Positions 1 through 8,307 of a stretch of DNA of 64,000 nt are shown here, piece after piece. Position 1 is the stretch's first letter. Every line of letters starts with the position of its first letter. Below the pieces are notes generated by a model. It worked only from the letters and a program-made list of their open reading frames with translations. It made no database searches and had not been told where the DNA came from. A program made the position numbers and the translations under genes. Source of the stretch: Amorphus sp040750475 (GTDB lineage Bacteria; Pseudomonadota; Alphaproteobacteria; Rhizobiales; Amorphaceae); NCBI RefSeq assembly GCF_040750475.1, contig NZ_JABJVY010000001.1:248001-312000 (forward strand), written 5' to 3'.

Positions 1-6
1 CCGAGG

Positions 7-1437
7 ATGGTTTCCCACACCTCTGCCAGCGATGCGCCGAAGACCCTGTTCGACAAGGTCTGGGACGACCACGTGGTGGCGACCCGCGAGGACGGCGCGG
101 CGCTGTTGTGGATCGACCGCCATTTCGTGCACGAAGGCTCCCACCACGCCTTTCGCAAGATCGCCGAGCGCGGTGCGAAGGTGGCCCATCCCGAGCTGAC
201 CTTCGGGGTCGCCGATCACTATGTGCCGACCCGCACCCGCGACCTCTCGGCCGTCGACCACGCCGTCGCGGACATGGTCGCCCGGCTTTCCGACAATTGC
301 GCCGCAAACGGCGTCCGCCTGTTCGGTCTCGACGATCCCCGCCAGGGGATCGTTCATGTGGTCGGGCCCGAACAGGGGCTGACGCTGCCGGGCCTCAGCA
401 TGGTCTGTGGCGACAGCCACACCTCCACCCATGGAGCGTTCGGCGCGCTGGCCTTCGGCATCGGCGCCTCGGAGGTCGCCCATGTGCTGCTCACCCAGAC
501 GCTTTGGCAGCGCCAGCCCAAGCGCCTGAAGATCCGTGTCGACGGGGCCATGGCGCCGGGCGCGACCGCCAAGGACCTGGCGCTCACCATCATCGCGCGC
601 ATCGGTGCCGACGGCGCCCATGGCCATGCCATCGAATTCGCCGGCTCCACCGTGGAGGCGCTCTCGATGGAAGGTCGCCTGACGCTCTGCAATCTCTCCA
701 TCGAGAGCGGCGGCCGCTGCGGCATGATTGCGCCGGACGACACCACCTTCGCCTATCTGGCCGGACGTCCGTTCGCGCCGGCGGGCGAGGCACTGGAACG
801 CGCGATGTCCTACTGGCGCACGCTTCCCTCCGACCCCGACGCCGCGTTCGACCGGGAGATCGTGCTCGATGGCGGCGAGGTGGTGCCGATCGTGACCTGG
901 GGCATCAGCCCGGAAGACGCGCTGCCGGTGACGGAAACGGTGCCCGATCCGAACCGCATCGCCGATCCCGCCCGTGCCGCCCATGCCCGCGAGGCAGTAG
1001 GCTATATGGGACTGGTCCCCGGCCAAAAGCTGACCGACGTCGCCGTCGACCGCGTCTTCATCGGCTCGTGCACCAACAGCCGCATCGAGGACCTGCGCGC
1101 CGCCGCCGCCATTCTCGCCGGCCGCAAGGCCCGGGTGCCGGGCCTGGTATCGCCCGGGTCCTCCCAGATCAAGCGGCAGGCGGAAGAGGAGGGCCTGGCG
1201 GAGATCTTCACCGCCGCCGGCCTGGACTGGGTGGAGTCCGGCTGCTCCATGTGCGTCGGCATGAACGGCGATCTCGTGGCCGCCGGCGAGCGCTGCGCGT
1301 CCACCACCAACCGCAACTTCAAGGGGCGCCAAGGCAAGGGCGCGCGCACCCATTTGATGTCGCCGGCAATGGTGGCGGCTGCCGCCGTCACCGGCCATCT
1401 CGCAGATGTCCGCACCCTGCTTCGGGAGACCGTGTGA
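7..1437 (+). CDS. leuC: 3-isopropylmalate dehydratase large subunit (aconitase family)
   Basis: Large subunit of isopropylmalate isomerase. With LeuD it interconverts 2- and 3-isopropylmalate in cytosolic leucine synthesis. The three cysteines that hold the 4Fe-4S cluster are visible at residue 355 (FIGSCTNSR) and at 413 and 416 (SGCSMCVGM), and the active-site run GDSHTSTHG lies near 135. The 476-residue length is normal for the family. The ATG is six bases into the window, so its promoter and ribosome site are not seen. It overlaps leuD by one base (TGATG). No other leucine gene is present and residues 35-75 look atypical to me, so a catabolic paralogue acting on a related hydroxy-diacid is possible. 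Confidence 0.9.
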   Translation: MVSHTSASDAPKTLFDKVWDDHVVATREDGAALLWIDRHFVHEGSHHAFRKIAERGAKVAHPELTFGVADHYVPTRTRDLSAVDHAVADMVARLSDNCAANGVRLFGLDDPRQGIVHVVGPEQGLTLPGLSMVCGDSHTSTHGAFGALAFGIGASEVAHVLLTQTLWQRQPKRLKIRVDGAMAPGATAKDLALTIIARIGADGAHGHAIEFAGSTVEALSMEGRLTLCNLSIESGGRCGMIAPDDTTFAYLAGRPFAPAGEALERAMSYWRTLPSDPDAAFDREIVLDGGEVVPIVTWGISPEDALPVTETVPDPNRIADPARAAHAREAVGYMGLVPGQKLTDVAVDRVFIGSCTNSRIEDLRAAAAILAGRKARVPGLVSPGSSQIKRQAEEEGLAEIFTAAGLDWVESGCSMCVGMNGDLVAAGERCASTTNRNFKGRQGKGARTHLMSPAMVAAAAVTGHLADVRTLLRETV

Positions 1438-2063
1438 TGCGCCCGTTCACCCGCCTGACCGCGCTCGCCTGCCCGCTGCCCTTCATGGGCGTGGACACCG
1501 ACCAGCTCATTCCGGCCCGCTTCATGAGCCGGCCGCGCTCGGAAGGATATGGCGACTTCCTGCTCTACGACCGCCGCCGCGACGACGCCGGCGACCTCGA
1601 TCCCGCCTTCCCGATCAACGACCCCGATCGCGCGGGCGCCGAGATCCTGGTCGCGCAGCGCAATTTCGGTGGCGGCTCGTCGCGGGAGGCGGCGGTCTAC
1701 GCGCTGGTCGATGCCGGCTTCCGCACGGTAATCGCCCCCACCTTCGGCGACATCTTCGCCAACAACGCCGTCAACAACGGCCTGCTGCCGGCCCGCGTGC
1801 CGGAGGCGGACGGCGAGGCGATCCTGGCCGCGATCGCAGGCGGGCTTCGAGAGATCACCGTCGACCTGGAAACACAGGAAATCACGGCCGGCGAGATCCG
1901 GACCAGTTTCGAAATCGACCCGATCTCGCGCAAGAAGCTGCTGAATGGCTGGGACGACCTGGACCTCACCCAGAGCTACGCCGATGACATCGCCGGCTTC
2001 GCCAAGGCAGACGCGGCGCGCCGACCGTTCGCGCACCTGGTGAACATTCCCCGTTCAGACTGA
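1437..2063 (+). CDS. leuD: 3-isopropylmalate dehydratase small subunit
   Basis: Swivel-domain partner of LeuC, 208 residues, the usual LeuD length. It opens with the family start FTRLTALACPLPFMGVDTDQ and carries the substrate-binding motif RNFGGGSSRE near residue 75, followed by the conserved PTFGDIFANNAVNNGLLP segment. The ATG shares its A with the leuC stop TGA, which indicates translational coupling and a heterodimer made from one message. A perfect hairpin overlaps the stop codon and probably ends the transcript. Function follows from family membership; whether this pair serves leucine synthesis or a catabolic dehydration cannot be decided here. Confidence 0.9.
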   Translation: MRPFTRLTALACPLPFMGVDTDQLIPARFMSRPRSEGYGDFLLYDRRRDDAGDLDPAFPINDPDRAGAEILVAQRNFGGGSSREAAVYALVDAGFRTVIAPTFGDIFANNAVNNGLLPARVPEADGEAILAAIAGGLREITVDLETQEITAGEIRTSFEIDPISRKKLLNGWDDLDLTQSYADDIAGFAKADAARRPFAHLVNIPRSD

Positions 2064-2076
2064 TTCAGTCTGAACG
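2052..2076 (+). terminator. Hairpin overlapping the leuD stop codon
   Basis: Perfect 11-bp inverted repeat (CGTTCAGACTG, loop ATT, CAGTCTGAACG) that contains the leuD stop. No T-run follows on the plus strand, only AAAAGG, so it is a hairpin-type end rather than a textbook intrinsic terminator. Confidence 0.55.
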
Positions 2077-2149
2077 AAAAGGAATTGCTCAAGATATTGA
2101 AGCTGGGGCCATTTCTAACCGGTCAGGCGTATCCACCTGATCGGTAAAG

Positions 2150-2197
2150 GCTTTCGCATCTCCAGGCCAAGTGGAAACCGATTGGCCATCCGAAAGC
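2150..2197. repeat. Dispersed palindromic repeat, copy 1
   Basis: Outer arms GCTTTCG and CGAAAGC enclose a core that, read on the minus strand, resembles GGTTTCCACTTGGCCTGG. This is a divergent copy of the family also seen near 5871, 10032, 37426, 37480 and 49457, whose shared core is roughly AACCGGTTCCCACTTTTCCTGG. It lies between leuD and the MFS gene. Confidence 0.6.
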
Positions 2198-2292
2198 GTT
2201 TTGAAACAGGAACTTAGACCCTAGCGGCTTGATCGCCCCAAGGGATGCGGCGACTTGACTCCGGCGCCGCCACACTGGTACCTGAAAATAAA

Positions 2293-2308
2293 ACAAGCAA
2301 TCGCTTGT
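2293..2308. promoter_or_regulatory. Palindromic operator upstream of the MFS gene
   Basis: Perfect inverted repeat ACAAGC-AATC-GCTTGT, 52 bases before the MFS start codon. The size and spacing suit a TetR-type repressor, but no TetR gene is adjacent, so the regulator would be encoded elsewhere. Confidence 0.45.
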
Positions 2309-2360
2309 AATATCTGCTGGCGGACCGAATTCGGGGTCGCGGCCCGTTCAGGAACCTTCC

Positions 2361-3569
2361 ATGGCATATTCAACCGCTCAAGCCGAACCGTCGACCGCAT
2401 CCTGGCCCGCGGTCCTCTCCGTCTCCTTCGCAATGTTCAGCCTGGTGACGGCCGAGCTTTTGCCGATCAGTCTGCTGACGCCCATCGCGGCGGACCTGAA
2501 CATTTCGATCGGAGCGGCGGGACAAGCGGTGACGGTGACGGCGACGACCGCCGCGCTCGCGAGCCCGCTCGTCATCTTGGGATCGGGGCGCTTCGACCGG
2601 CGCTTGCTGGTTTGGAGCCTTGCCGCTGTCCTCGCCGTCTCCTGCGTTATTTCGGCGGTCGCCGGCGGCTTGTGGCAGTTTCTAATCGGGCGCGTGCTGC
2701 TTGGGCTGGCGCTCGGCGGAACGTGGGCGCTGGTTACGGCGCTCGCGCTTCGGCTCGTGCCCACCCATCAGGTAGCGCGCGCCATGTCGATGATTTTGAC
2801 GGGTGTGTCAGCCGCAAGCGTGGTGGCGCCCTCCGCCGGCGCCTATCTTGGCGAAATCGTCGGCTGGCGCGGCACCTTTTTCGCGGCCGCGGTCCTGGGA
2901 CTTGCGGCCCTGATCGCGCAAGTCGCGACCTTGCCTCGGCTTCCTGCGGCTCAGGCTCTTAAACTTGCGTCGTTCCGCACCGTCGTGGCACGCGGTTCCG
3001 TGGTCGCCGGCCTCGCGACGATCTTCCTTGTGCTTTCGGGCCAATTTGCCAGCTTCACCTATATCCGCCCCATCCTGGAACAGCTTTCCCGGCTGGAAAT
3101 CGACAGCATATCCCTGGCGCTTTTCGCGTTCGGCATAAGTGGTGTCGTCGGAAGCATCGTTGGCGGCGCCTTGGCCGCGCGCAGCGCGTTCTTGTGTGCC
3201 GCTGGCTCGTCGGTTTTCCTCATGTTGGCAACTACCTCGCTCGCGCTGGTGGTTTCCGCGCCGTTCGTCGCCATCGCCGCGACCGCCATATGGGGGTTCG
3301 CGTTCGGCGCCTTTTCGGTAGCCATCGCGACCTGGAACGCCGAAGCGGCACCGGATCATGCGGAAAGCGTCGGCGCTCTGCAGGCTTCGAGCTTCCAGAT
3401 CTCGATCGCCGTCGGCGCTATCATCGGCGGCGCGACCGTCGAAGTCTTTGGCCCGGTCGGCGCAATCGTCTACACCTGCCTCGCGGTGCTCCTCGGCGCG
3501 GCCGTCATGCTCACGACCGGCATTCGAAGCCGATCGCGAAAGATGATCGACGCGATCGCTCAAAGCTAG
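2361..3569 (+). CDS. MFS transporter, AraJ/drug-efflux type
   Basis: Inner-membrane major facilitator, 402 residues with about twelve hydrophobic segments. The loop-2/3 motif is visible as LGSGRFDRRLLVW near residue 75, and a GRVLLGLALGGTWAL stretch near 113 is typical of the AraJ/CmlA proton-antiport branch. An AGGAA ribosome site precedes the ATG. A palindromic operator lies 52 bases upstream. The last codon before the stop is Ser402. The TAG is made from a TA target base pair plus the first G of the adjoining 255-bp element, so the ancestral carboxyl end was probably different. The substrate cannot be read from sequence; export of a small organic compound is the usual role. Confidence 0.8.
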   Translation: MAYSTAQAEPSTASWPAVLSVSFAMFSLVTAELLPISLLTPIAADLNISIGAAGQAVTVTATTAALASPLVILGSGRFDRRLLVWSLAAVLAVSCVISAVAGGLWQFLIGRVLLGLALGGTWALVTALALRLVPTHQVARAMSMILTGVSAASVVAPSAGAYLGEIVGWRGTFFAAAVLGLAALIAQVATLPRLPAAQALKLASFRTVVARGSVVAGLATIFLVLSGQFASFTYIRPILEQLSRLEIDSISLALFAFGISGVVGSIVGGALAARSAFLCAAGSSVFLMLATTSLALVVSAPFVAIAATAIWGFAFGAFSVAIATWNAEAAPDHAESVGALQASSFQISIAVGAIIGGATVEVFGPVGAIVYTCLAVLLGAAVMLTTGIRSRSRKMIDAIAQS

Positions 3570-3823
3570 GGTCAGGATCGATTTGCCCGACTGCGGCATC
3601 TCAAGAGCTGGCCCCTCGAAGAGGCCGGAACGGCAAAACCGCCGGGGTTTCCTAAGCTCTCGCTCATCGAGCATCCTGCGCGCCGACGGCGCGCCGATAA
3701 GATGCTCGACGCTGAAAGCTCCGATCGGCTCGTCCGCATTCGGCACCTGCCGAACGCGGGCCGATCGGTGGATTCGACCAAATCGCCTCCTCCCATGACC
3801 TCCGGATTTACGGGTCCTGACCC
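3569..3823 (-). mobile_element. MITE-like mosaic element A (255 bp)
   Basis: Terminal inverted repeats: the left end begins GGGTCAGGATC and the right end, read on the opposite strand, begins GGGTCAGGACC. It is flanked by TA at 3567-3568 and 3824-3825. No credible open reading frame. In reverse orientation it shares blocks with the element at 32701-32964: CGTAAATCCGG/CATAAATCCGG near the end, ATTTGGTCGAAT, AGGAAACCC, and GCAGTCGGGCAAATCGA. The layout fits a non-autonomous element of the TA-duplicating kind (IS630/IS5-like); no transposase is in the window. Confidence 0.6.
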
Positions 3824-3825
3824 TA

Positions 3826-4131
3826 CGGCCGCTCCCCTCAGCGCCGACATGTCGCTGCGTCCGTCGCCGCCCCAGACAAGCTCAGCGCAAGCTTCTGGCT
3901 CCACCACTTATGAGCGTGCGGCAAAGTCTCCAAAGGCCACGTCCGCGTTTGCCGGTCCGCATCTTGGCGACCCGCTTTCGCAACGCGGCCGGTGGCGAGC
4001 GTTCGCACGCCGGATCGATCACCACCGGAAAAGCCGGAGTTTAGTCACCTTCGTTCGCGCACCCCATGGCGCCTGCTCCTGAATGAGGAGCTTGCCTGGA
4101 TGGACGCGAAGCAGAAAATCGGATCTCAGAC
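3826..4131. other. Intergenic stretch before the chemoreceptor
   Basis: About 300 bases without a credible gene. The first 90 bases could encode the lost carboxyl tail of the MFS protein before element A inserted, ending at a TGA at 3911-3913. A small hairpin CTCCT-GAATG-AGGAG lies at 4076-4090. I see no clear promoter and no strong ribosome site before the chemoreceptor ATG. Confidence 0.4.
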
Positions 4132-5805
4132 ATGTCAATTCGGCAGAAAATGCTTTTGCTCGTGGGCGGAGCACTTCTCATATTTGCAGTCATTCTTGGA
4201 CTGAACTTCAAGGCCATTTCGGATCAGATGATGGCGGACCGCCGCCAGATGGTCAAAAACCAGGTCGAAAGCGCCTATAGCATCGTGGCGTCGCTGGCAA
4301 AGCAGGCGGAGGCCGGCAAGATATCTGAGGCGGAAGCACAGGAAGCCGCCCGGCTCACCTTGCGCTCGATCCGCTACGGCAACAACGATTACGTCTTCGC
4401 CAGCGACTACAGCCCGGAAAATTACGGCCTGTCCGTTGCTCATCCGAGCGACAAGGTCGAGGGCCAGAACACCTGGAAGGCCGATCCGGTCAAAAACGCG
4501 TTCAGCAAGGACATCATCGAGGCGGGCAGGGCCGGCGGCGGCTTCATCAGCTACGCCTACCCGCGCCTGGGAGAGACGACGCCCTCGCCGAAAATCGCCT
4601 ATTCGATGGCGTTCGCGCCCTGGAATTGGGTCGTGGCTTCGGCGCTTTATGTCGACGACCTTTATGCCGCGATCTGGCGCAAGGCGATCAACACGCTGAT
4701 GTGGACGGTCCCGCTGTTTCTCCTGATCGCGGGCGGCGCGCTGTTTCTTTCCAACAGCATCACGCGGCCGATCGCGTCCATCACCGCCGCGCTGGGCCGC
4801 CTGGCCAACGGCGATATGGATGCGGCAATCCCCGGTGCCGGCCGCCACGACGAAATCGGCCAGATGGCGTCGACCGCCGAAGTGTTCCGCGAGAGCATGA
4901 TCGAGGCACGAACCCTCTCCGAAGCGCAGGCCGCCGAGCAGAAGGTTCGCGAGGAGCGCGCGCTTCGGATCGAGCAACTGACCCATCGATTCGACGAGAG
5001 CGCCGCAAAGCTTCTGGGTGCGGTCACGTCGTCAGCCGGAGCGATGGAGCAGAACGCCCGGGCCATGGCCGACATGGCCGACGGCACCAACCAGCGCTCC
5101 GCGAACGTGGCCACCGCCGCCCAGCAGGCGTCCGCCAACGTCCAGAACGTCGCCTCGGCAACCGAAGAGCTCTCCGCCTCCATCCGCGAAATCGGATCGC
5201 AGGTGTCCAAGTCGTCGGACATCGCCTCCCTGGCGGTAACCGAGGCGACCAAGACCAACAAGCAGATCCAGGGGCTCGCCGCCGCGGCCGAAAGCATCGG
5301 CCAGGTCGTGAGCATCATCGCGGCGATCGCCGAGCAGACCAACCTGCTCGCCCTCAACGCGACGATCGAGGCCGCCCGCGCCGGCGAGGCGGGCAAGGGC
5401 TTCACCGTGGTCGCGGCCGAGGTGAAAGAGCTCGCCAGCCAGACCTCGAAGGCGACCAAGGAAATCACCGACCAGATCCTGGCGATTCAGGCCGAGACCC
5501 AGGTCTCCGTGAACGCGGTGGATTCCATCGTGAAGACGGTGGAGGAGATGAACGCCATCGCCTCGGCGATTGCCGCCGCGGTCGAGGAGCAAGGCGCCGC
5601 CACCGGGGAGATCACCCGCAACATCGAGCAGGCCTCGCGCGGGACCCAGGACGTGACCGACAACATCGTCAGCGTCTCCGAAGCCGCCGGCGAAACCAAG
5701 ATGGCCGCCAACGACGTGACCGGTTCGGCGGAAACGGTGAACCGCGACGCCAATGCGTTGCGGGCCGAAGTCGAGCGGTTCCTGACCAGCGTCCGCGCCG
5801 CCTGA
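4132..5805 (+). CDS. Methyl-accepting chemotaxis protein with single Cache domain
   Basis: Transmembrane chemoreceptor of 557 residues. Order: membrane segment 1 (about 7-26); periplasmic Cache_2-type sensor (about 27-185, with RYGNNDYVFASDY and a PWNWVVAS turn typical of the fold); membrane segment 2 (about 190-210); HAMP linker starting at SITRPI; then a signalling domain with the conserved hairpin tip EQTNLLALNATIEAARAGE near residue 405. It would relay ligand binding to CheA/CheW; none of the che genes is nearby. Transcribed alone, with a strong terminator after it. Small single-Cache receptors often sense organic acids, which suits the catabolic surroundings, but the ligand is unknown. 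Confidence 0.92.
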   Translation: MSIRQKMLLLVGGALLIFAVILGLNFKAISDQMMADRRQMVKNQVESAYSIVASLAKQAEAGKISEAEAQEAARLTLRSIRYGNNDYVFASDYSPENYGLSVAHPSDKVEGQNTWKADPVKNAFSKDIIEAGRAGGGFISYAYPRLGETTPSPKIAYSMAFAPWNWVVASALYVDDLYAAIWRKAINTLMWTVPLFLLIAGGALFLSNSITRPIASITAALGRLANGDMDAAIPGAGRHDEIGQMASTAEVFRESMIEARTLSEAQAAEQKVREERALRIEQLTHRFDESAAKLLGAVTSSAGAMEQNARAMADMADGTNQRSANVATAAQQASANVQNVASATEELSASIREIGSQVSKSSDIASLAVTEATKTNKQIQGLAAAAESIGQVVSIIAAIAEQTNLLALNATIEAARAGEAGKGFTVVAAEVKELASQTSKATKEITDQILAIQAETQVSVNAVDSIVKTVEEMNAIASAIAAAVEEQGAATGEITRNIEQASRGTQDVTDNIVSVSEAAGETKMAANDVTGSAETVNRDANALRAEVERFLTSVRAA

Positions 5806-5832
5806 CGCTCAGGCGAGATCCGCAAAAGAACG

Positions 5833-5864
5833 AATGGGACGGCTCCCCGGCCGTTCCATTTTTT
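5833..5864 (+). terminator. Intrinsic terminator after the chemoreceptor
   Basis: Eleven-base stem AATGGGACGGC / GCCGTTCCATT with one G-T pair and a short C-rich loop, running straight into a T6 tract. It is 28 bases past the chemoreceptor stop. Confidence 0.9.
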
Positions 5865-5870
5865 GCGGCA

Positions 5871-5905
5871 ACCGGAAAACCGGTTCCCGCTTCTCCTGGG
5901 GTGTG
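5871..5905. repeat. Dispersed palindromic repeat, copy 2
   Basis: Core GGAAAACCGGTTCCCGCTTC with the family's TCCTGG continuation. It sits between the terminator and the stop codon of the minus-strand MetE-like gene, that is, in a convergent junction. Confidence 0.6.
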
Positions 5906-5907
5906 CC

Positions 5908-6945
5908 TTATCCCACTTCCTTCCGCACGATTGCGGCGCCGTCGACCATCGCCTTCATCTTGCCGAAGGCGACGTCGCGCGGCAGATATTTCAGCCCGCA
6001 GTCCGGCGCCACCGTGATGCGCTTGGCATCGACGTGGGGCAGCGCCCGGCGAATGCGCGCGGCCACCGTTTCCGGCGTTTCGATCTCGTTCGTCGACAGG
6101 TCCAGAACGCCCAGGATGATGTCCTTGTCGGGCAGGCTTTCCAGGATAGTGCAGTCGAGGTTCGACTGGGCCGTCTCGATCGACACCTGCTTGACCGACG
6201 ACCCCTCGAACTCCGGCAGGAAGGAGTATCCCTCCGGCCGCTCGTGAATAATCGCGGCATAGCCGAAGCAGATATGGACCGCGGTCGTACCGGTCACGCC
6301 GTCGAGCGCACGGTTCAGGACTTCGATGCCGTACTCGCGCGCCTTTTCGGCGCGGGCCTGCATGTAGGGCTCGTCGACCTGCACGATATCGGCGCCGGCC
6401 GCAAACAGATCCTTGATCTCCTCGTTGACGGCGGCCGCATAGTCGAGCGCCATCTCCCGTTCGCTTTCATAGAAGTCGTTCTGGGCCTGCTGGGCCATGG
6501 TGAACGGACCCGGCACCGTGATCTTGGTCATCCGGTCGGTGTTGGCCCTGAGGAATTTCATATCCTCGACCTCGACGGGATGCTTGCGGCTGATGCGGCC
6601 GACGACGCGGGGCACGGGGTTGGGATGGCCGCTACGGTCGAGCGCGGTGCCGGGATTGTCGATATCGACATTTTCGAGCGCGGTGGCGAACCGGTTGGAA
6701 TAGCTCTCGCGCCGCTCCTCCCCATCGGTGATGATGTCGAGCCCGGCCCGCTCCTGGTCGCGGATCGCAAGCAGCGTGGCGTCGTTCTGCGCCTCCTCGA
6801 GCCATTCCGGAGCGACCCGCCAAAGCTCGTTCGCGCGCACCCGCGGCGGAAAGCGCATGCCGAGCTTCGCGCGGTCGATCAGCCAGTCCGGCTGGCAATA
6901 GGAGCCGACCAGCGACGTCGGGAGCAGCGTTGCCTGGGTGGTCAT
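5908..6945 (-). CDS. MetE-like zinc thiol alkyltransferase family protein
   Basis: 345-residue protein resembling the catalytic half of cobalamin-independent methionine synthase. The zinc ligands expected of this fold are visible: His224 and Cys226 (VHICFG), Glu257 (VSIET) and Cys316 (APDCGLK). The VPGPFTM and QVDEPYM motifs of the family are also present. The amino-terminal folate-binding half of true MetE is absent. It is the last gene of the minus-strand TRAP operon, 51 bases after dctM. The same fold includes epoxyalkane:coenzyme M transferases and other enzymes that activate a thiol on zinc, so the acceptor need not be homocysteine. The placement suggests a catabolic alkyl transfer on whatever the transporter brings in. 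Confidence 0.7.
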   Translation of the reverse strand: MTTQATLLPTSLVGSYCQPDWLIDRAKLGMRFPPRVRANELWRVAPEWLEEAQNDATLLAIRDQERAGLDIITDGEERRESYSNRFATALENVDIDNPGTALDRSGHPNPVPRVVGRISRKHPVEVEDMKFLRANTDRMTKITVPGPFTMAQQAQNDFYESEREMALDYAAAVNEEIKDLFAAGADIVQVDEPYMQARAEKAREYGIEVLNRALDGVTGTTAVHICFGYAAIIHERPEGYSFLPEFEGSSVKQVSIETAQSNLDCTILESLPDKDIILGVLDLSTNEIETPETVAARIRRALPHVDAKRITVAPDCGLKYLPRDVAFGKMKAMVDGAAIVRKEVG

Positions 6946-6996
6946 GATGGGGATGTCCTCCGCAGTTTTTTGGATTGAGTCTTCGTTTGGCCGACG

Positions 6997-8307
6997 TCAC
7001 GCGCGTGCCAGCCAGGTCGCGATCGACGGGACCGCTATCAGAATGGCCAACGCGGCAATCATCGCAAGCACGAACGGAAAGGCGCCGCGAAAGATATTGC
7101 CGACGGTCAGCTCATCGTCCTGAAGCGCCGACTTGATGGTATAGACCGACAGCCCGAAGGGCGGCGTCAAAAGCCCGGTTTCGACCGCAACCACGGTCAG
7201 GACCCCGAACCAGATCAGATCGAAATGCGCCGCTTCCGCGACCGGGAGGGCAATCGGCAGCAGGATCAGCATGATCGAGATGGAATCGATCAGGCAGCCC
7301 AACACGATCACCAGCGCCAGATAGACGATCAGAAAGCCGAGATGGCCGAGCGAGCCGTCGAGCAAGGTCTCGGCGAGCCAGTTCGGCAAGCCGGACATCG
7401 CCAGCATCCGGCTGAAGAAGGTGGCGGCGACAATCAGAAACAGCACCGAAACGGTGATCTGCCCGGTCTCCACCAGGAGGTTCCAGAACACCCGCGGCGT
7501 CAACGAACGGCGCAGGAGGGCGATCGCCAGCGCGCCGAGCGCACCCACGGCGCCGGCTTCGGTCGGGTTCAGAAAGCCGCCATAAAGCCCGCCCAGCACG
7601 AGCAGGACGAGAGAGACGATCGGCACCGCCAGGCGCAAAGTCTGCAACGCGCCGAACGGGTCCGGCACGGTCTCCTCGTCCGGCCGGTCGAACACGAAGC
7701 TGCGGCGGAACGTGCCGAGCAGGAGAATGGTGACGGAAAAGATCACCGCGAGCAGAAGGCCCGGCCCGACGCCGGCCAGGAACATGCGGCCGACGGACTC
7801 TTCGGCCAGCACGGCGTAAACGATCATCAACAGCGAGGGCGGAATCAGCATGCCCAGCACCGAGGATCCGGCCACCACCCCGGTGGAGAACGCCTTGCCG
7901 TAGCCGTGGCGGGTCATTTCCGGCACGGCCACACGGGCGAACACCGAGGCGGACGCGATCGAGATGCCGGTGATGGAGGCGAACACGGCGTTGGCGAACA
8001 CGGTGGCGATCCCGAGCCCGGCGCGCAGCCGGCGCATCAGCCGCTCGAACAAGTCGAACGTGTCCTTGCCGACGCCGGAGACGGTGACCAAAAGCCCCAT
8101 CAGCACGAACAGCGGCACCACCGCGAACAGATATTCGCGCAGACTGTCGTTGGCGACCTGGCCGAGCATGCGCATCGCCACCGTGTCGTTGCGGATGAGG
8201 GCCACACCCACGAACGAAACCACCATCATGCTGATGCCGATCGGTAGGCCGAGGAAGATCAACACCACCAGCGCGGCAATCGCGATGCCTCCGATTTCCA
8301 CGCTCAT
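6997..8307 (-). CDS. dctM: TRAP transporter large permease
   Basis: 436-residue inner-membrane subunit of a tripartite ATP-independent periplasmic transporter. It is hydrophobic throughout with roughly twelve membrane segments and DctM landmarks such as PLFVLMGLLV, SVLGMLIPPSLLMIVYA and the carboxyl LLTPPFGLSVYTIKS. It carries out sodium-coupled import of an organic acid delivered by DctP. Its start overlaps the dctQ stop by four bases. It follows dctP-dctQ and precedes the MetE-like gene, all on the minus strand. The substrate is not deducible from this subunit. Confidence 0.92.
   Translation of the reverse strand: MSVEIGGIAIAALVVLIFLGLPIGISMMVVSFVGVALIRNDTVAMRMLGQVANDSLREYLFAVVPLFVLMGLLVTVSGVGKDTFDLFERLMRRLRAGLGIATVFANAVFASITGISIASASVFARVAVPEMTRHGYGKAFSTGVVAGSSVLGMLIPPSLLMIVYAVLAEESVGRMFLAGVGPGLLLAVIFSVTILLLGTFRRSFVFDRPDEETVPDPFGALQTLRLAVPIVSLVLLVLGGLYGGFLNPTEAGAVGALGALAIALLRRSLTPRVFWNLLVETGQITVSVLFLIVAATFFSRMLAMSGLPNWLAETLLDGSLGHLGFLIVYLALVIVLGCLIDSISIMLILLPIALPVAEAAHFDLIWFGVLTVVAVETGLLTPPFGLSVYTIKSALQDDELTVGNIFRGAFPFVLAMIAALAILIAVPSIATWLARA

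Noticed and set aside
108..1430. Long second open frame across leuC that later becomes leuD
   Set aside because: Only the part after 1437 is real LeuD; upstream is an Arg/Pro-rich shadow of leuC.
4626..6017. 463-codon plus-strand frame across the chemoreceptor end
   Set aside because: It runs through a strong terminator and is Arg/Pro-rich; the chemoreceptor frame carries all family motifs.
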